Shown here one piece after another: positions 11,114 through 22,459 of a stretch of 64,000 bases of DNA. Numbering within the stretch: the first letter of the stretch is position 1; each line of letters opens with the position of its first letter. The DNA is from Calonectria ilicicola (taxonomy: Eukaryota; Ascomycota; Sordariomycetes; Hypocreales; Nectriaceae). Position numbers and translations under genes: made by a program. Location of the stretch: assembly GCA_020809705.1 (NCBI GenBank), contig CP085825.1, positions 8,297,425-8,361,424 on the forward strand. The letters are read 5' to 3'. The notes beneath the pieces were generated by a model. It was not told where the DNA came from. It ran no database searches and saw only the letters and a program-made list of their open reading frames with translations.

Positions 11114-12754
11114 TATATCCTATAACATTCTACTTACATAAGCTATATAGCCCTAAGCTAAACTACTCTATCTATAATAAAGAATTTCTTACTATTATTA
11201 ATACTTTTAAAGAATTTTAATAATATCTTTTAAAAAGTAATTATAAAATTATAATATATACTAATTATAAAAATATTATTTACTTTATAACTACTTAAAA
11301 ACTTAATAGAAGATAATTATAATATATAGAATACCTATCCAAATTCAATTATTAAATTATTTATATTAAAAAAACTAAGAATAGTTATGCTAATATAATT
11401 AGCCGCCAACCTAATTATAATATAGAAAAATTAAAAATATAGAAAAAACTATTAATCTATAATACTAATAAAGAACTAGAATAAGCTCTAATTAATAGAA
11501 TAATAATAGAAATAAAGAAAATAATTGCCACTATAAGAATAGAAGGATTACTATATATAATTAGAACTACTACTACAAAAATACTAATATAACAAGTAGA
11601 ATAGGGTAATCTACTATTAAGGAAAATTAAAGAATATAATCTAGCATTTCTAAAAGAAGAAAAAACAAACTACCTATAAGTACTAGAGGAATACTAAATA
11701 GAATTAATAAGGGATATTTACGAATATCCTTTATATAGCTATAAAGATATTAATAAAACTCTTAAATAAGTTAAATAGATATTTTTCTTTAATAAAATAA
11801 AAAAGAAAGTTAAATAAGTATATAAAAAATATAGCCTATATTAACACTTTAAAAAACCAAAATACAAACCATATAGATTATTATAACTATCCTTTATTAT
11901 ATAATAACTATAGAACTTAATTATAATAGATTTTATTATTAACTTCCCCTTATTAGTAGATTCTACTATAGGAGTATATTATAATAGTATTTTTATTATT
12001 GTTGATTGTTTTATAAAAGTAGTATATTATCTTCCTTATAATAAAGTAATAAAAGAAGAATAATTCGCTTACCTTTTTTTTGAAATATAATTATTATATA
12101 TAGACTACCAACTGAAATTATTTTAAATAGAGAATAATTATTTATATCTAAGTTTTGGTAAAGCCTAATATCCTTAATAGGATTAAACTATAAGCTAAGT
12201 ATAGCCTTCTATCCCTAAATAAATAGGTAAACTAAATACTAAAACTAGGAAATTAAGTAATATCTATAATATTATATTAATTATAAATAAATTAATTAAG
12301 TAGAAAAATTACTTATTATATAGCTAGCATATAATATATCCTATAATTATAGTATTAAGATAATACTAATAAAAACTAACTTTAACTTTATACTAAATAC
12401 TTACTAAGCCCCCTTAGAAGGTATAATTTAAATAAAAGCTATAATTAAATTAAATAATTTAAGAAAATTATATAAAGAAATAAAGATAGAACTTAAGTTT
12501 GTTTATAATATAATAAAAAGATATTATAATCTAAAAAAATTAAAGGGATTATCCTTCTCGAAGGGAGATATAATCTACCTAGCAATAAAAAATCTTATAA
12601 TAAAAAAATAAAATAAAAAAATCAACTTTATATAAATTAAACTATACCTAATTAAAAGAAAAATATCAGAAAATAACTATAAGCTTGATCTCCTAGATAA
12701 TATTAAGGTTTACTTTATCTTTTATATCTTACTATTAGAACTAGGTAAGGGTAT

Positions 12755-13140
12755 TGTAACGGTCTGGTCAATTCCCAACTTGATGAACTAATCAGAATGA
12801 AGGATTTATTGTTGGCAGGATGGTTAGGCGCGTTATGGTAAATAGAGCAATGGAAGTGTTATATTAGGTAATAGTCAATTGCAATTGAGGTAATTAAGTT
12901 GTGTTGAAAGCTGATTGTTCTGTTTAATACGGTGGAGCAATCTATTTATATACTTCTAAGTTCTATGTATGATTACTGATATAGTTAGTGATTGTGCTGG
13001 TGATTATGAGAGTGATTATGGTAATTGTTCAGTGATTATAGTAGTAATTATATATATGGGGTAATTATGGTCTAGGGTAAGTAGGTCTGTGCCTTAATTC
13101 TACTGGTTCTAACTGCCATGTGTGGGCATGGGTTATAATA
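12755..13140 (-). repeat. 3' LTR of G2
   Basis: On the plus strand it begins TGTAACGGTCTGG and ends GGTTATAATA, the decayed complement of the TGTTATGACC start. It is followed at 13141 by the complement of the polypurine tract. Confidence 0.88.
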
Positions 13141-13256
13141 TGATGTCCCCTCTCTGTTGGTTCTTGTCCTCAAGATCATATATGTAACCTTAGTAGATTT
13201 TTACTTAATGTAGGCTAAACTTAGACTTATAACCTTTTTCTCTGGATATTGATATT

Positions 13257-13842
13257 ATGTCTAGTAAATCTGCTTGTTGTTACGTTTAACTTGCTGAAGA
13301 TATTGCTTTATTTGGGTATGATGTTATGTTTTGTTCTTTTTGTTTGTCTAAGGGCTTTTGTTGCTAAATGGTGGCTTGTTCTTCTTGTTGCGGAGAGTGT
13401 ACTTGCCGAGGTCGTTCTTGTGATGTGTTGGGGGTGGCGATGGGTTCTTGTGAGGGATTTTTTCTTGTACTTTGTGATATTGTGACTAATGATTGTGGTA
13501 GTGACTAAGCTGAGTAAGGAGTCCGATTGTTTGGACTAAATGGAGGAGTAGGCTAAGGAGGATATGCTGGCTGCTTAGGTGAAGTTTAATAAGGCTTTTG
13601 CTTGCTTAATATGTTTAAGGAAATAGAAGTGATTGTTGAAGTCTTATGGTAAGGAGATGGTTTGTTGTGGGTTATTGTCTTTAGACGATCTTGATGCGAT
13701 GGGTCAGGTGGAGTTAGGGGCAGTGATTGATGTGCAAGCTCTAGGGGCCTTGGATATTATTGATTGGAATGCTATTGACCTTGATGGCTTGCTTGGTGTT
13801 GTGTTCTTAGGAATGCTTTTAGTAGCTTTGAGCAATGTATGA
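13257..13842 (+). pseudogene. G2 antisense zinc-cluster ORF, decayed
   Basis: This lies antisense to G2, between its pol and 3' LTR, and is the counterpart of the 206-residue antisense ORF of G5 (61422-62042). It starts at ATG 13257. Despite stops (for example after CCYV and within the cluster), all six zinc-cluster cysteines are still encoded: CSFC, a further Cys, then CGEC and RGRSC, with spacing C-X2-C-X6-C-X8-C-X2-C-X6-C. The C-terminal DVIDWN-type segment also survives (ALDIIDWNAIDLDGLLGVV). A hydrophobic overlapping ORF at 13249-13485 is a shadow in another frame. Confidence 0.72.
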
Positions 13843-16800
13843 GATGTTTTGTGGATTCCTATATTATTTCTTTATAGCCTTTTTATTTAATTTTAAATTT
13901 TCTATCTTTTTTTTTTTTTATAGGATTTTTTTAATTTCCTATTGGTTTTTAAGGTTTTTTATCTATAGTTTATAGTTGGGTTCTATATTGACTTGGATGT
14001 TATTACTAGGTTCTAGTAGTGAAATATAGAAGATAGGGTGAACTTTAATGTTATCTAGGAGATCGAGTTTATAGTTGTTTTTTAATATTTTTCTTTTAAT
14101 TAGGTATGGTCTAATCTATATAAAGTTGATTTTTTTATTTTATCTTTTTATTATAAGATTTTTTATTGCTAGGTAAACTATGTCTCCCTTTAAAAAGGTT
14201 AGTCCCTTTAGCTTTTTTAGATTATAATGTCTTTTTATAATATTATAAATAAATTTAAGTTTAATTTTTATTTTTTTATATAGTTTTCTTAGGTTATCTG
14301 ACTTAATTATTGCTTTTGCTTGGATTGTGCTTTCTAAGGGGGCTCAGTAAGTATCCGGTATAAAGCCAAAGTTGGCTTTTGCTGGTATTGTTTTAATGCT
14401 ATGATTGTAGGATGTATTATATGCTAACTGTGTAATAAGTAACTTTTCTATTTAATTGGTTTATTTATAGTTAATATAGCATTGTAGATATTGCTTAATT
14501 TCCTGGTTTTGGTGTTTGGTTTATCTATTTGTTTGGGGGTGGAAAGCTATGCTTAGCTTGTGATTTAATCCCATTAAGGACATTAGGCTTTGCTAAAACT
14601 TAGATGTAAATGGTTGTCCTCTATCTAATATAATTTTGGTTAGTAGGTTGTATATAGTAATTATATATTAAAAGAAAAGGTAAGTAAATTATTCTTTTTT
14701 TATTGTTTTATTATATGGGAGATAATATATTACTTTTATAAAATAATTAATAATAATAAAAATATTATTATAATATACTCCTGTAGTAGGGTCTGCTAAT
14801 AAGAGAAGGTTGGTAATAAAGTCTATTGTGATTGAGTTTTATAGTTGTTATGTAATAGGGGATGGTTGCAATAATCTGTATAGTTTATATCTTGGTTTTT
14901 TGGAGTGTTAATATAGACTGTATTCTTTATATACTTATTTAACTTTCTTTTTTATTTTATTAAAAGAAAATATTTATTTGACTTGTTTAAGGGTTTTATT
15001 AATACCTTTATGGTTATATAAGAGGTATTTATAAATATCCCTTATTAACTCTATTTAGTGTTCTTCTAGCACTTGTAGGTAGTTTATTTTTTCTTCTTCT
15101 AGGAGTGCTAGATTATATTCTTTGATTTTCCTTAGTAGTGGATTGCTTTATTCTACTTGTTGTGTGGGTATTTCTGTAATAGTGGTTCTGGTTGCACATG
15201 GTAATCCTCCTACTCTTATAGTAGTAATTATTTTCTTTATTTCTATTGTTATTCTATTAATTGGGGCTTATTTTAGTTCTTTGTTAGCGTTGTAGATTAA
15301 TAGTTTTTCTTGTATTTTTAGTTTTTTTATGTTGTAGTTGGGTTAGTAGCTGATTGCATTGGTGTGGCTGTTTTTGGTTCCTTTGATATAAATGATTTGA
15401 TAGTTGAATTTGGATAGGTATTCTATATATTGTAATTGCTTTCTACTAAGTTTTTAAGTGGTTATAAAGTAGATAATGTTTTTATAGTTGGTATATATTA
15501 TGATTTTGTGGTTGCTTTCTAAAAGGTATTATCAGAATTCTTTGAAAGTATTAATAATAGTAAGGAATTCTTTATTATAAATAGGGTAGTTTAGCTTAGG
15601 ACCATGTAGCTTATACAAGTAAAATGCTATAGGATGTAGGTTTCCTTATTCATCTCGTTGTCCGATCTAGGCCCCTAGGGCGAAGTCTAATATATTGGTT
15701 TCTAGCTCTATAGGTTTATTAGGGTTGAATATTGTAAGGATAGGTTCTTTTAAAATAGCATTTTTTATAGTTTCGAATGATTATTATGCTTTATTTCCCT
15801 ATTAAAAGGTAATTCCTTTCTTAATTAGTTCTATTATACTTAAGGCGATTTTACTAAATCCCTTAATAAATCTTTAGTAATAGTTAGTAAATCTTAGGAA
15901 GGCTTATACTTCCTTTATATTAGTAGGTTCCTTCCAATCTTTTACTACAGTAACTTTCTTTAGGTCTATGTGAATTTTGTTAGGGCTGATAATATATCCT
16001 AGAAATTCTACTTCTTGAGTGTGGAACTTGCTTTTTTCTGGTTCAATTAGGAGTTTGGCGTCTTGGAGGGCTTTTAAGACCTTATAGATATATTCTTTAT
16101 GTTCTTCTTTGTTTTTGGAGAAAATGAGGATATTATCCAGGTAGTAGATAATAAAGATATTTAAGTGTTCTTGTAATATATTGATTATCATTCACTGAAA
16201 TGATACCAGTGCATTTGTGAGTCCAAAAGGTATAACTAGGTATTTAAACAATCTAAACTTAGTTTAAAAAGTGATTTTCCATTTATGTCCTTCTTTAATG
16301 TGAATAAGATTATATGTTTTTTTAAGATTTAGTGTAGTAAAGATATTGGCTTTATAAAGGTAATCCTTTATTTTATTAATTAATGGTAGTGGAGTGTGAT
16401 TTTTAATGGTGATATTATTAAGCTATCGGTAGTCTATAATAAGGTGTAGTTTCCTGTTTTTCTTAGGCATAAATATAATAGGCTAATTAGCTTTGGAGTT
16501 TAAGATATAGATATATCCCTTTTTAAGTATATTTTAGATATATTCCTTTAAGATATTAAGCTTGATTTGATTGAGATTATAAATAGGGTAAAATTAGGTG
16601 TTAGATCTGTCTTTAAGGATAATTTTGTGATCCTATTGGCTAAACTCAGGTAGTCTAGTGTCTAGTTCTTCTGTAAAGAGCTTTTTGTAGATTTGGTACT
16701 ATGGGGGTATATTGCGCAGTCTGTCTGTTTCTGCTTCAGCCTTTATTTCTTTGAGGTTTTTATTAATTTATTAGAACTATGTTCTAAGGTAGGTAATTGT

Positions 16801-19186
16801 TTGTTGTTTTTGCTTTTTCTAACCGTTCTTGTATTTATATTTTATTCCTTTAGGTAGTGAAGATTCTCCTTTACTTATATCTTCTGCTTGGTTAGGGCTA
16901 GGAGTTTAAGATCTCTTATTATATTTTGTAAAAATATTGCTGGCTGTATTATATTTCTTAGGTATTTGCATCTAGCTAGTATATTAGCAGATATTAGGAT
17001 TATATCGATATAACTATAAGTACTCTAAAACTAAATTATATTATCTAATATTAATAATATTAAAGGTTACTCCTTGATTTTTTCTTTTAATAAAGACTTT
17101 TAAGTAATTAATCTTTTTATCTATAATACCGTTGTTATAGCTGAAAGAGGTTTCTTCTATATTAATGATTTTATATAGATTGACTTTTATTATCTATAGT
17201 AGCTAAAGTTAGTTAATTATTCGAGGATTTATATAGTTTCGCTTAGCTCCACTATTCACTATAGCATTATACCACTTCCTTTTAATCCTTACTTCTATTT
17301 CTAATTGTCATCAGGGTTGCTCTTTAGTTATAGAGTATAGAGCTTTTTTAGGGAGTTCTTTTAGTAATTCCAGAGGTTATTACCCTAGCCGCTCCTACTA
17401 TTCTTCTACAAAGGGCTCTACTTATTTTTTGATTTTATTCGGTGCTAGGCTATTACTTTATCTATTATATAGATATTATATTTGGGGTCTTAACATTTAT
17501 TCCAGGGCAACTCGTTATAATCGGGGAACTTAGGCTCACCTAGTTCTAATATAGTGAACTAGTAGTAAGAATTTCTTCCCATTACTTTATATTAGTTAAA
17601 GTATCTCCTATAGGCGCGGTGGATAACTATATCTTCTACCCTAATAGAAAAGTATGCTATATGCTACTTTTATTCTATATATTGAAGGCAGTTATGATTA
17701 TAGTAGCTTATCTATAAGATGTTCTTATATTCTTTGTATGCTATGTTTAGTCTAGGGTCATCCTTCTTATATTGGATAGATTGGGGGTTATGGTTTCTTA
17801 GTTGCCATTTACTTTATGCAAGTAAAAAGACTTTATCTCTGTCCTACAAGGGTTCCCTGACTTATTAGGCTATTCTTTTAATACTTATTATCCATTTTCT
17901 ATTTCCATTTTCGTTATAAGTGTAAGTATTCTACTATATTGGTGCTTTGTTGGTATATATATCTAGGATAGATATAGGGATTCCTATCTTCTTAGCTTGT
18001 TTTAACTATTTGTGGGGAAGGCAGGACTGGCCTTTTTGTTAGGTTGATTATGCTTTTTGGATAGCTTTATTGATTTCTTGTTGTAGAGTGAGTTTTACCT
18101 TATGCAACTTATAGTTTTCTGTATATTGCTTAATTATAGTAGTTGGTTCATGTTTCTTAATGATAGTAAGAACAACTTTTCTTATGGTATCCTCTTTTCC
18201 TTCTAATACTAGGGTCTATTGAGTTTTTATAGTATTGAGTTGTTTTTATCCTTCTAGTATAGGTTTGAACTAATTTCCTATTTTTAGGGAGTAGTATTTA
18301 AAGGATTTATATTCTTTTTTCTGTAGTTAAAGTAAATAATCTTACTTTTATTATACCCCTAGGTAGTACTAAGTTCTATTAATCTTAAATAAGTCCTATA
18401 TATAGTACTTTGTTGCTTATTCTAGGTTTTTCCTTTATTTAGGATATATAGATTTTTATTATCTTAGGCGCATTCTTTATGTTAGTTAAATTATCTTTTA
18501 TCGATCTTGATAATACTTTTGATGTACTCTAAGAGTTTCTCTAGTTGGTCTTTTTTATAGATTTTATCCTTAATTTCACTCTTTAGACCTTTATAATAGA
18601 GTTCTATTAGTGTATTATTATCCTAGGCTATTTGTGCTACAATCCTTTTAAACTCGGCCAAATACTAGCTACAGGATTTTGTTTATTTAAGTTCATATAA
18701 CTGGTTTATAGCTTATTATTCCATATCAATTATGCCAAAATTATCTTTAATAATGGTTTTAAAATGTTCCCAGTCTCTAAAGATCTCTCAAGTCTCTTCA
18801 TTTTAATTAACGTCATCCTCGTTTTCCAGATAATCTCTTATAATAAGTTCAAACTATACTTCTATATCTCCTTGGAGGAGGGTTTTAGTATATAGTACCT
18901 GGGCTTCGGAGGTTATAAGTTATATTGGGAAGAAGTGGAAGTATCCCTTTATTTGGGTGAGGAAGGGGATTACATCGGCAGCCTTTCCTAGGAAGGGCTC
19001 TAGGACCGGGGGTCTTAGAATTTCACTAATGTCTTTACCCTTATTTCCTTTAACTATAGTAGTTCCGGCTTTTTCTGCTTTAAGTTGTGCTTGTGCATCT
19101 ACAAGTTTCTTTTTAACCTACTACAGTTCTATAGTCAACTTAGCATTGCTAGGAGGAGCAATAGCGGCGGGGTTCTTTCCGGACAT
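13843..19186 (-). pseudogene. G2 gag-pol remnant
   Basis: This is the minus-strand internal region of G2, starting with the gag ATG at 19184-19186 (MSGKN-like). The best-preserved part is 15904-16191, the reverse transcriptase C-terminal palm: IYYLDNILIFSKN (YLDD altered to YLDN) followed by LLIEPEKSKFHTQEVEFLGYIISPNKI. Stops elsewhere are frequent and of the C-to-T type. G2 keeps a six-base homopolymer at 16030-16035, where G1 and G5 have five, so it shows the undeleted frame at that site. Not functional. Confidence 0.85.
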
Positions 19187-19239
19187 TGTTATTGCTTAAT
19201 TATTGACATGGGTAATTAACTGAATAAGAGCTTTTAATG

Positions 19240-19625
19240 TGTAATGGTCTGGTCAATTCCCAACTTAATGAACTAATCAGAATGAAGGGTTTATTGTTAG
19301 CAGGATGGTTAGGTATGTTATGGTAAATAGAGTAATGGAAGTATTATATTAGGTAATAGTTAATTGTAATTAAGGTAACTAAGTTGTGTTAAAAGTTGAT
19401 CGTTCTATCTAATATAGTGGAGTGATCTATTTATATACTTCTAAGTTCTATATATAATCACTGATATAATTAGTAATTGTGCTAGTGATTATGGGAGTGA
19501 TCATGGTGATTGTTCAGTGATTATAGTAGTGATCATATATGTGAGGTGATCGCGGTCTAGGGTAAGTGGGTCCGTGCCTTAATTCTGCCGGTTCTGACCG
19601 CCATGCGTGGGCATGGGTCATAACA
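19240..19625 (-). repeat. 5' LTR of G2
   Basis: Partner of 12755-13140 and equally long (386 bp). Its right end GGGCATGGGTCATAACA is the undecayed complement of the LTR start, and it adjoins the GGTAT duplication. Confidence 0.9.
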
Positions 19626-20502
19626 GGTATCTAGGTGAATATAGGACTTAAATATAAACTATAAATAGAAAATTTAGAAGATTAATAGGAAGTTAAGAAG
19701 ATATTATAGAGAAAAGAGAAAGATAGAAAATTTAAAATTAAATGGAAAGGCTATAAAGAAATAACTTAGGAATTAGTAAAATATCTTATATATTACTTAA
19801 AAATGCTAGAAGTATTCCTGAAGATATAATATTAAGCAAACTATCAAGGTCAATAGTATTCTAATTAATAATATCTATAGCCCCTAGAGATTATACCTAA
19901 ATAATAGCCTTTAATTTTACTTAATCTATTTTTTTTAATTTATTTAAAGAAGAAAGCCTATAATATACTATCTTTATACTCTTTATCTTAAGTTAATATT
20001 TCTAATAATAGAGATAGGATAAATAATTTAAAGACTCCTAGACCTTAGCTTAAGTAATAAATGCCTTTACTTATATATAAAGGAACTTCTTCTTAATTAT
20101 CTTCTCCTTTATATTTAAATAATTAGACTTCTAATTTATCTAATTTATTATAAAAATTAGCAACTAATTATATTTACTATTATAAAAATAATATATATAT
20201 AGTTAAAGATGCTTTTAAAGTATTATATATTCTACTACAATAAGTATACTTATTATAGCAATTATTAGAATCTAGTAATATCTTATATTATAAATTTTTA
20301 AAAGAATAAAATAAATATAGTATAACTTTAAAATCTATTAAATTAATAAGCTAGGCTTAAGTATTGGTATGAAGATATAGTTTAGAAGTACCTGGACCCT
20401 AAGGTATAATTAGAAAATATTTTAAAGATTAAGAATGGGGAACTTATATATAAGGTTAACTTAATAGGCCTTAAGGATAAGATTAATAGAGAGAGGATAT
20501 TA
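19626..20502 (+). pseudogene. G1 3' internal region: pol tail and antisense-ORF remnant
   Basis: G1 resumes here after the G2 insertion. The first part corresponds to the C-terminal chromodomain region of pol. The rest (about 19860-20440) aligns with the part of G5 that carries the antisense zinc-cluster ORF, but is too AT-rich to read. It ends with a purine-rich tract just before the 3' LTR. Confidence 0.72.
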
Positions 20503-20899
20503 TATTATAATCTATAATATACCTAGATAGTCAAATAAAATAGAAAATGATACTTACCTACTTTATAACCTTACACTAACCAATAAGAAAGCACTTATAA
20601 GCAATTACTTATAAGTATTGGTAATTATTTTATAATTACTATCTTAATTACTAATATATTAGATAGAACTAATATAATAAATGCCTACTAAGCAATAATA
20701 TATAAATAGATTAGAATCCACCCTTATAACTAATACTAACTAGCTTTTAATATAATTTGGTTATCTTAATTACAATTAACTATTACCTAATATAATACTT
20801 CTATTACTTTATTTATTATAATACACTTAACCATCCTACTAACAATAAACCCTTTATTCTGATTGATTTATTAAGTTAGGAATTGACCAGACCGTTACA
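20503..20899 (+). repeat. 3' LTR of G1
   Basis: 397 bp, decayed at its left end (TATTATAATC for TGTTATGACC) but ending in an intact GACCAGACCGTTACA, followed directly by the CTAAT target duplication. Confidence 0.88.
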
Positions 20900-20904
20900 C
20901 TAAT

Positions 20905-21658
20905 AGCTATAGAGCTAGTTACCTAGGCTTTAAACTTACTAAGCATAAGGCTAATAGAGGTATCAAGCTAGCTGGCTACTATTTTCCTTATTACTTTCTA
21001 AAGCTTTTTATAGCTTTTAGTTATTTCTAGCTCCATTAGGCCCCCAGTAGAGAAGATTAGGGGTTAGAAGAAGGGGTCTAAGGCTTTATATTTTCTTAAT
21101 TTATCCTTGGCTGTAGTAGCTAGGATCTCTTAGGTATCTCTTTCTTAGCTATTAATAGCTACAATTTGTAGATTATAGTAATAGCAATTAAAGCCCTTAA
21201 GAATAGAGAAGTCTGCCTTTAGGTTAAGGCTAGGGTCAATAAGAGGCTCTATTTCAATCTCTAAAGTAGGGTTGCTTTCTAAGGCTTTCTTAAAGGCCTA
21301 ATTGATCTGATTATAGCGTTGGATCCACCTTTTAGTAACTGCCTTGCAAATATCTTCATGATTTATATCTACTATTTCTCCACAGTGATTGCAGAGGCTC
21401 CTAGGGGTCTTAGAGGGCAATAGTAGCCTATTTCTAAAGCATTTAGTAACTTCTTGGTCTGCTAAAATATAGGTTTTTTGAGTAGGCAAGACCTGAAGCC
21501 ACTTTCTGCTTAGATAGCTAGCGTTCTCTAGGCGGGTTTTCTTATAGCTAGGGGCTAGGGTTTTCTCTAGCTGTTCCACTCTATAGGAAGTATCTAATTC
21601 TAGGACTTCTTGGGCTGTAGGGGGCGGGGCTGTATAAGGTTAGGTTGAAAAGGGGTCC
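20905..21658 (-). mobile_element. Non-LTR retrotransposon L1, continued, 5' truncated
   Basis: Continuation of L1 past G1. Reading leftwards from 21579 it encodes part of the C-terminal endonuclease region: LAPSYKKTRLENASYLSRKW, then a CCHC cluster (CNHCGE then HEDIC) and RWIQRYNQIN. Stops follow. The copy ends abruptly at AAGGGGTCC (21658), where L3 continues uninterrupted, and the telomere-like end of L2 begins. L1 is therefore 5' truncated. Confidence 0.82.
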
Positions 21659-21677
21659 TTAGGGTTTAAGGGTTAGG
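21659..21677. repeat. Telomere-like repeat at L2 3' end
   Basis: One TTAGGG unit followed by TTTAAGGG and TTAGG, directly abutting the truncated 5' side of L1. Compare 3801-3825 (two units) and 31891-31911. Confidence 0.75.
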
Positions 21678-22060
21678 TATATTTAACTATCTATAGCTAA
21701 TAGTGCTTGGTTGCTTTTTAATAGGAAAGATATTTCTAGGTTTCTAGGTCTTATAGAGGAGTATTAAGGTAAGAGTTCTTAGATAGGAAAGTAAGAAAAT
21801 AGGAAAATAAGAAAATAGGAAAATAGAAAAATAGGAAAATAGGAAAATAGGAATTAGAGGGTAGAGTAAAAAGTAAAAGAGAGAATAAAGAGAAAGTAAA
21901 GGAGAGAGTAAAAGAGAGAATAAAAAGAGAGTAAAGGAAAGAGTAAAATAGATATTAGAGGGTAAAGTAAAGAGTAAAAGAGAGAATAAAGAAGGGTAAA
22001 GAAGAGAGTAAAATAGAGAGTAAAATAGAGAGTAAAATAGAGAGTGTAATAGGGGTTAGT
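21659..22060 (-). mobile_element. Non-LTR retrotransposon L2, 3' portion
   Basis: The same 3' region as L1: a telomere-like end, the shared AACTATCTATAGC block, and a purine-rich microsatellite of GAAAATAG and GTAAAATAGAGA units at about 21785-22050. Gypsy copy G3 interrupts it with target duplication GTTAG (22056-22060, 28941-28945). The ORF suggested by the microsatellite is not a gene. Confidence 0.82.
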
Positions 22061-22459
22061 GTTATGACCCGGACACCTAAAAGCGGTGACCACAGGCAGA
22101 ACCCCAACCAATCATGGCAAGACTACCCTAGACCCACATAACCAACCAATAAAAGTAAAGTCAAACGGCCCCCATTCAACATCACTGAAGATTGCAGCAA
22201 ACATTATTAAACTGACTCCATTCGACTATTATAATAATAGAACCTTAGATATAGTAATATATAGATAGATTAGATCCTACTATAAGAAACAGAATTAATT
22301 AGCTTTTAATATAACTTAATTATTTTAATTATAATTGATTATTACTTAATATAATACTTCTATTACTTTATTTTATTATAATATGCTTAATCATCTTATT
22401 AATAATAAACCCTTTATTCTAATTAGTTTATTAAGTTAAGAATTAATTAGACTATTATA
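22061..22459 (+). repeat. 5' LTR of G3 (variant B)
   Basis: Begins TGTTATGACCCGGACACC and ends ACTATTATA. The left 200 bases are specific to this variant. The right half is the common part that ends in ACCGTTACA in undecayed copies. Confidence 0.87.

Larger units (their letters stand above)
4667..12749 (+). pseudogene. G1 gag-pol remnant, split by a DNA transposon
   Basis: These bases correspond to gag, protease, reverse transcriptase, RNase H, integrase and the start of the C-terminal region of G5. Landmarks survive as decayed codons: a zinc-knuckle region near 5560-5620, the protease Asp-Ser-Gly region near 6645, the reverse transcriptase catalytic region near 7760, and the integrase region near 11900-12200. 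Stops occur every few codons, mostly TAA and TAG from CAA, CAG and TGG. The stretch 8265-11115 is a later pogo-like insertion. The short A-run deletion near 7865 is shared with G5 but not with G2. Confidence 0.85.
12755..19625 (-). mobile_element. Ty3/gypsy copy G2, complete, reverse orientation
   Basis: A complete gypsy element on the minus strand inside G1, with a 5-bp GGTAT target duplication (12750-12754, 19626-19630) and two 386-bp LTRs. It is less decayed than G1 and G3: short protein stretches remain readable and the 5' LTR near 19500-19625 is still fairly GC-rich. It inserted after G1. Sequence past 19625 continues G1. Confidence 0.92.
4270..20899 (+). mobile_element. Ty3/gypsy copy G1, complete but RIP-degraded and nested
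   Basis: This is a full-length LTR retrotransposon bounded by 397-bp LTRs and a 5-bp CTAAT target duplication (4265-4269, 20900-20904). Its internal sequence aligns by eye, base for base, with the young copy G5 but is saturated with C:G to T:A changes, so no frame stays open. Two later insertions lie inside it: a pogo-like DNA transposon (8267-11113, TA duplicated) and gypsy copy G2 (12755-19625, GGTAT duplicated). Removing them restores a contiguous element whose order matches G5. Its host is the non-LTR element L1. Confidence 0.9.

Noticed and set aside
13249..13485. Hydrophobic 78-codon ORF resembling a membrane protein
   Set aside because: It is a shifted-frame shadow of the antisense zinc-cluster remnant; its leucine/valine richness comes from T-rich mutated DNA.
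21854..22111. Minus-strand 85-codon ORF rich in Tyr, Leu and Phe
   Set aside because: It is a translation of the purine-rich microsatellite in the L2 3' UTR.
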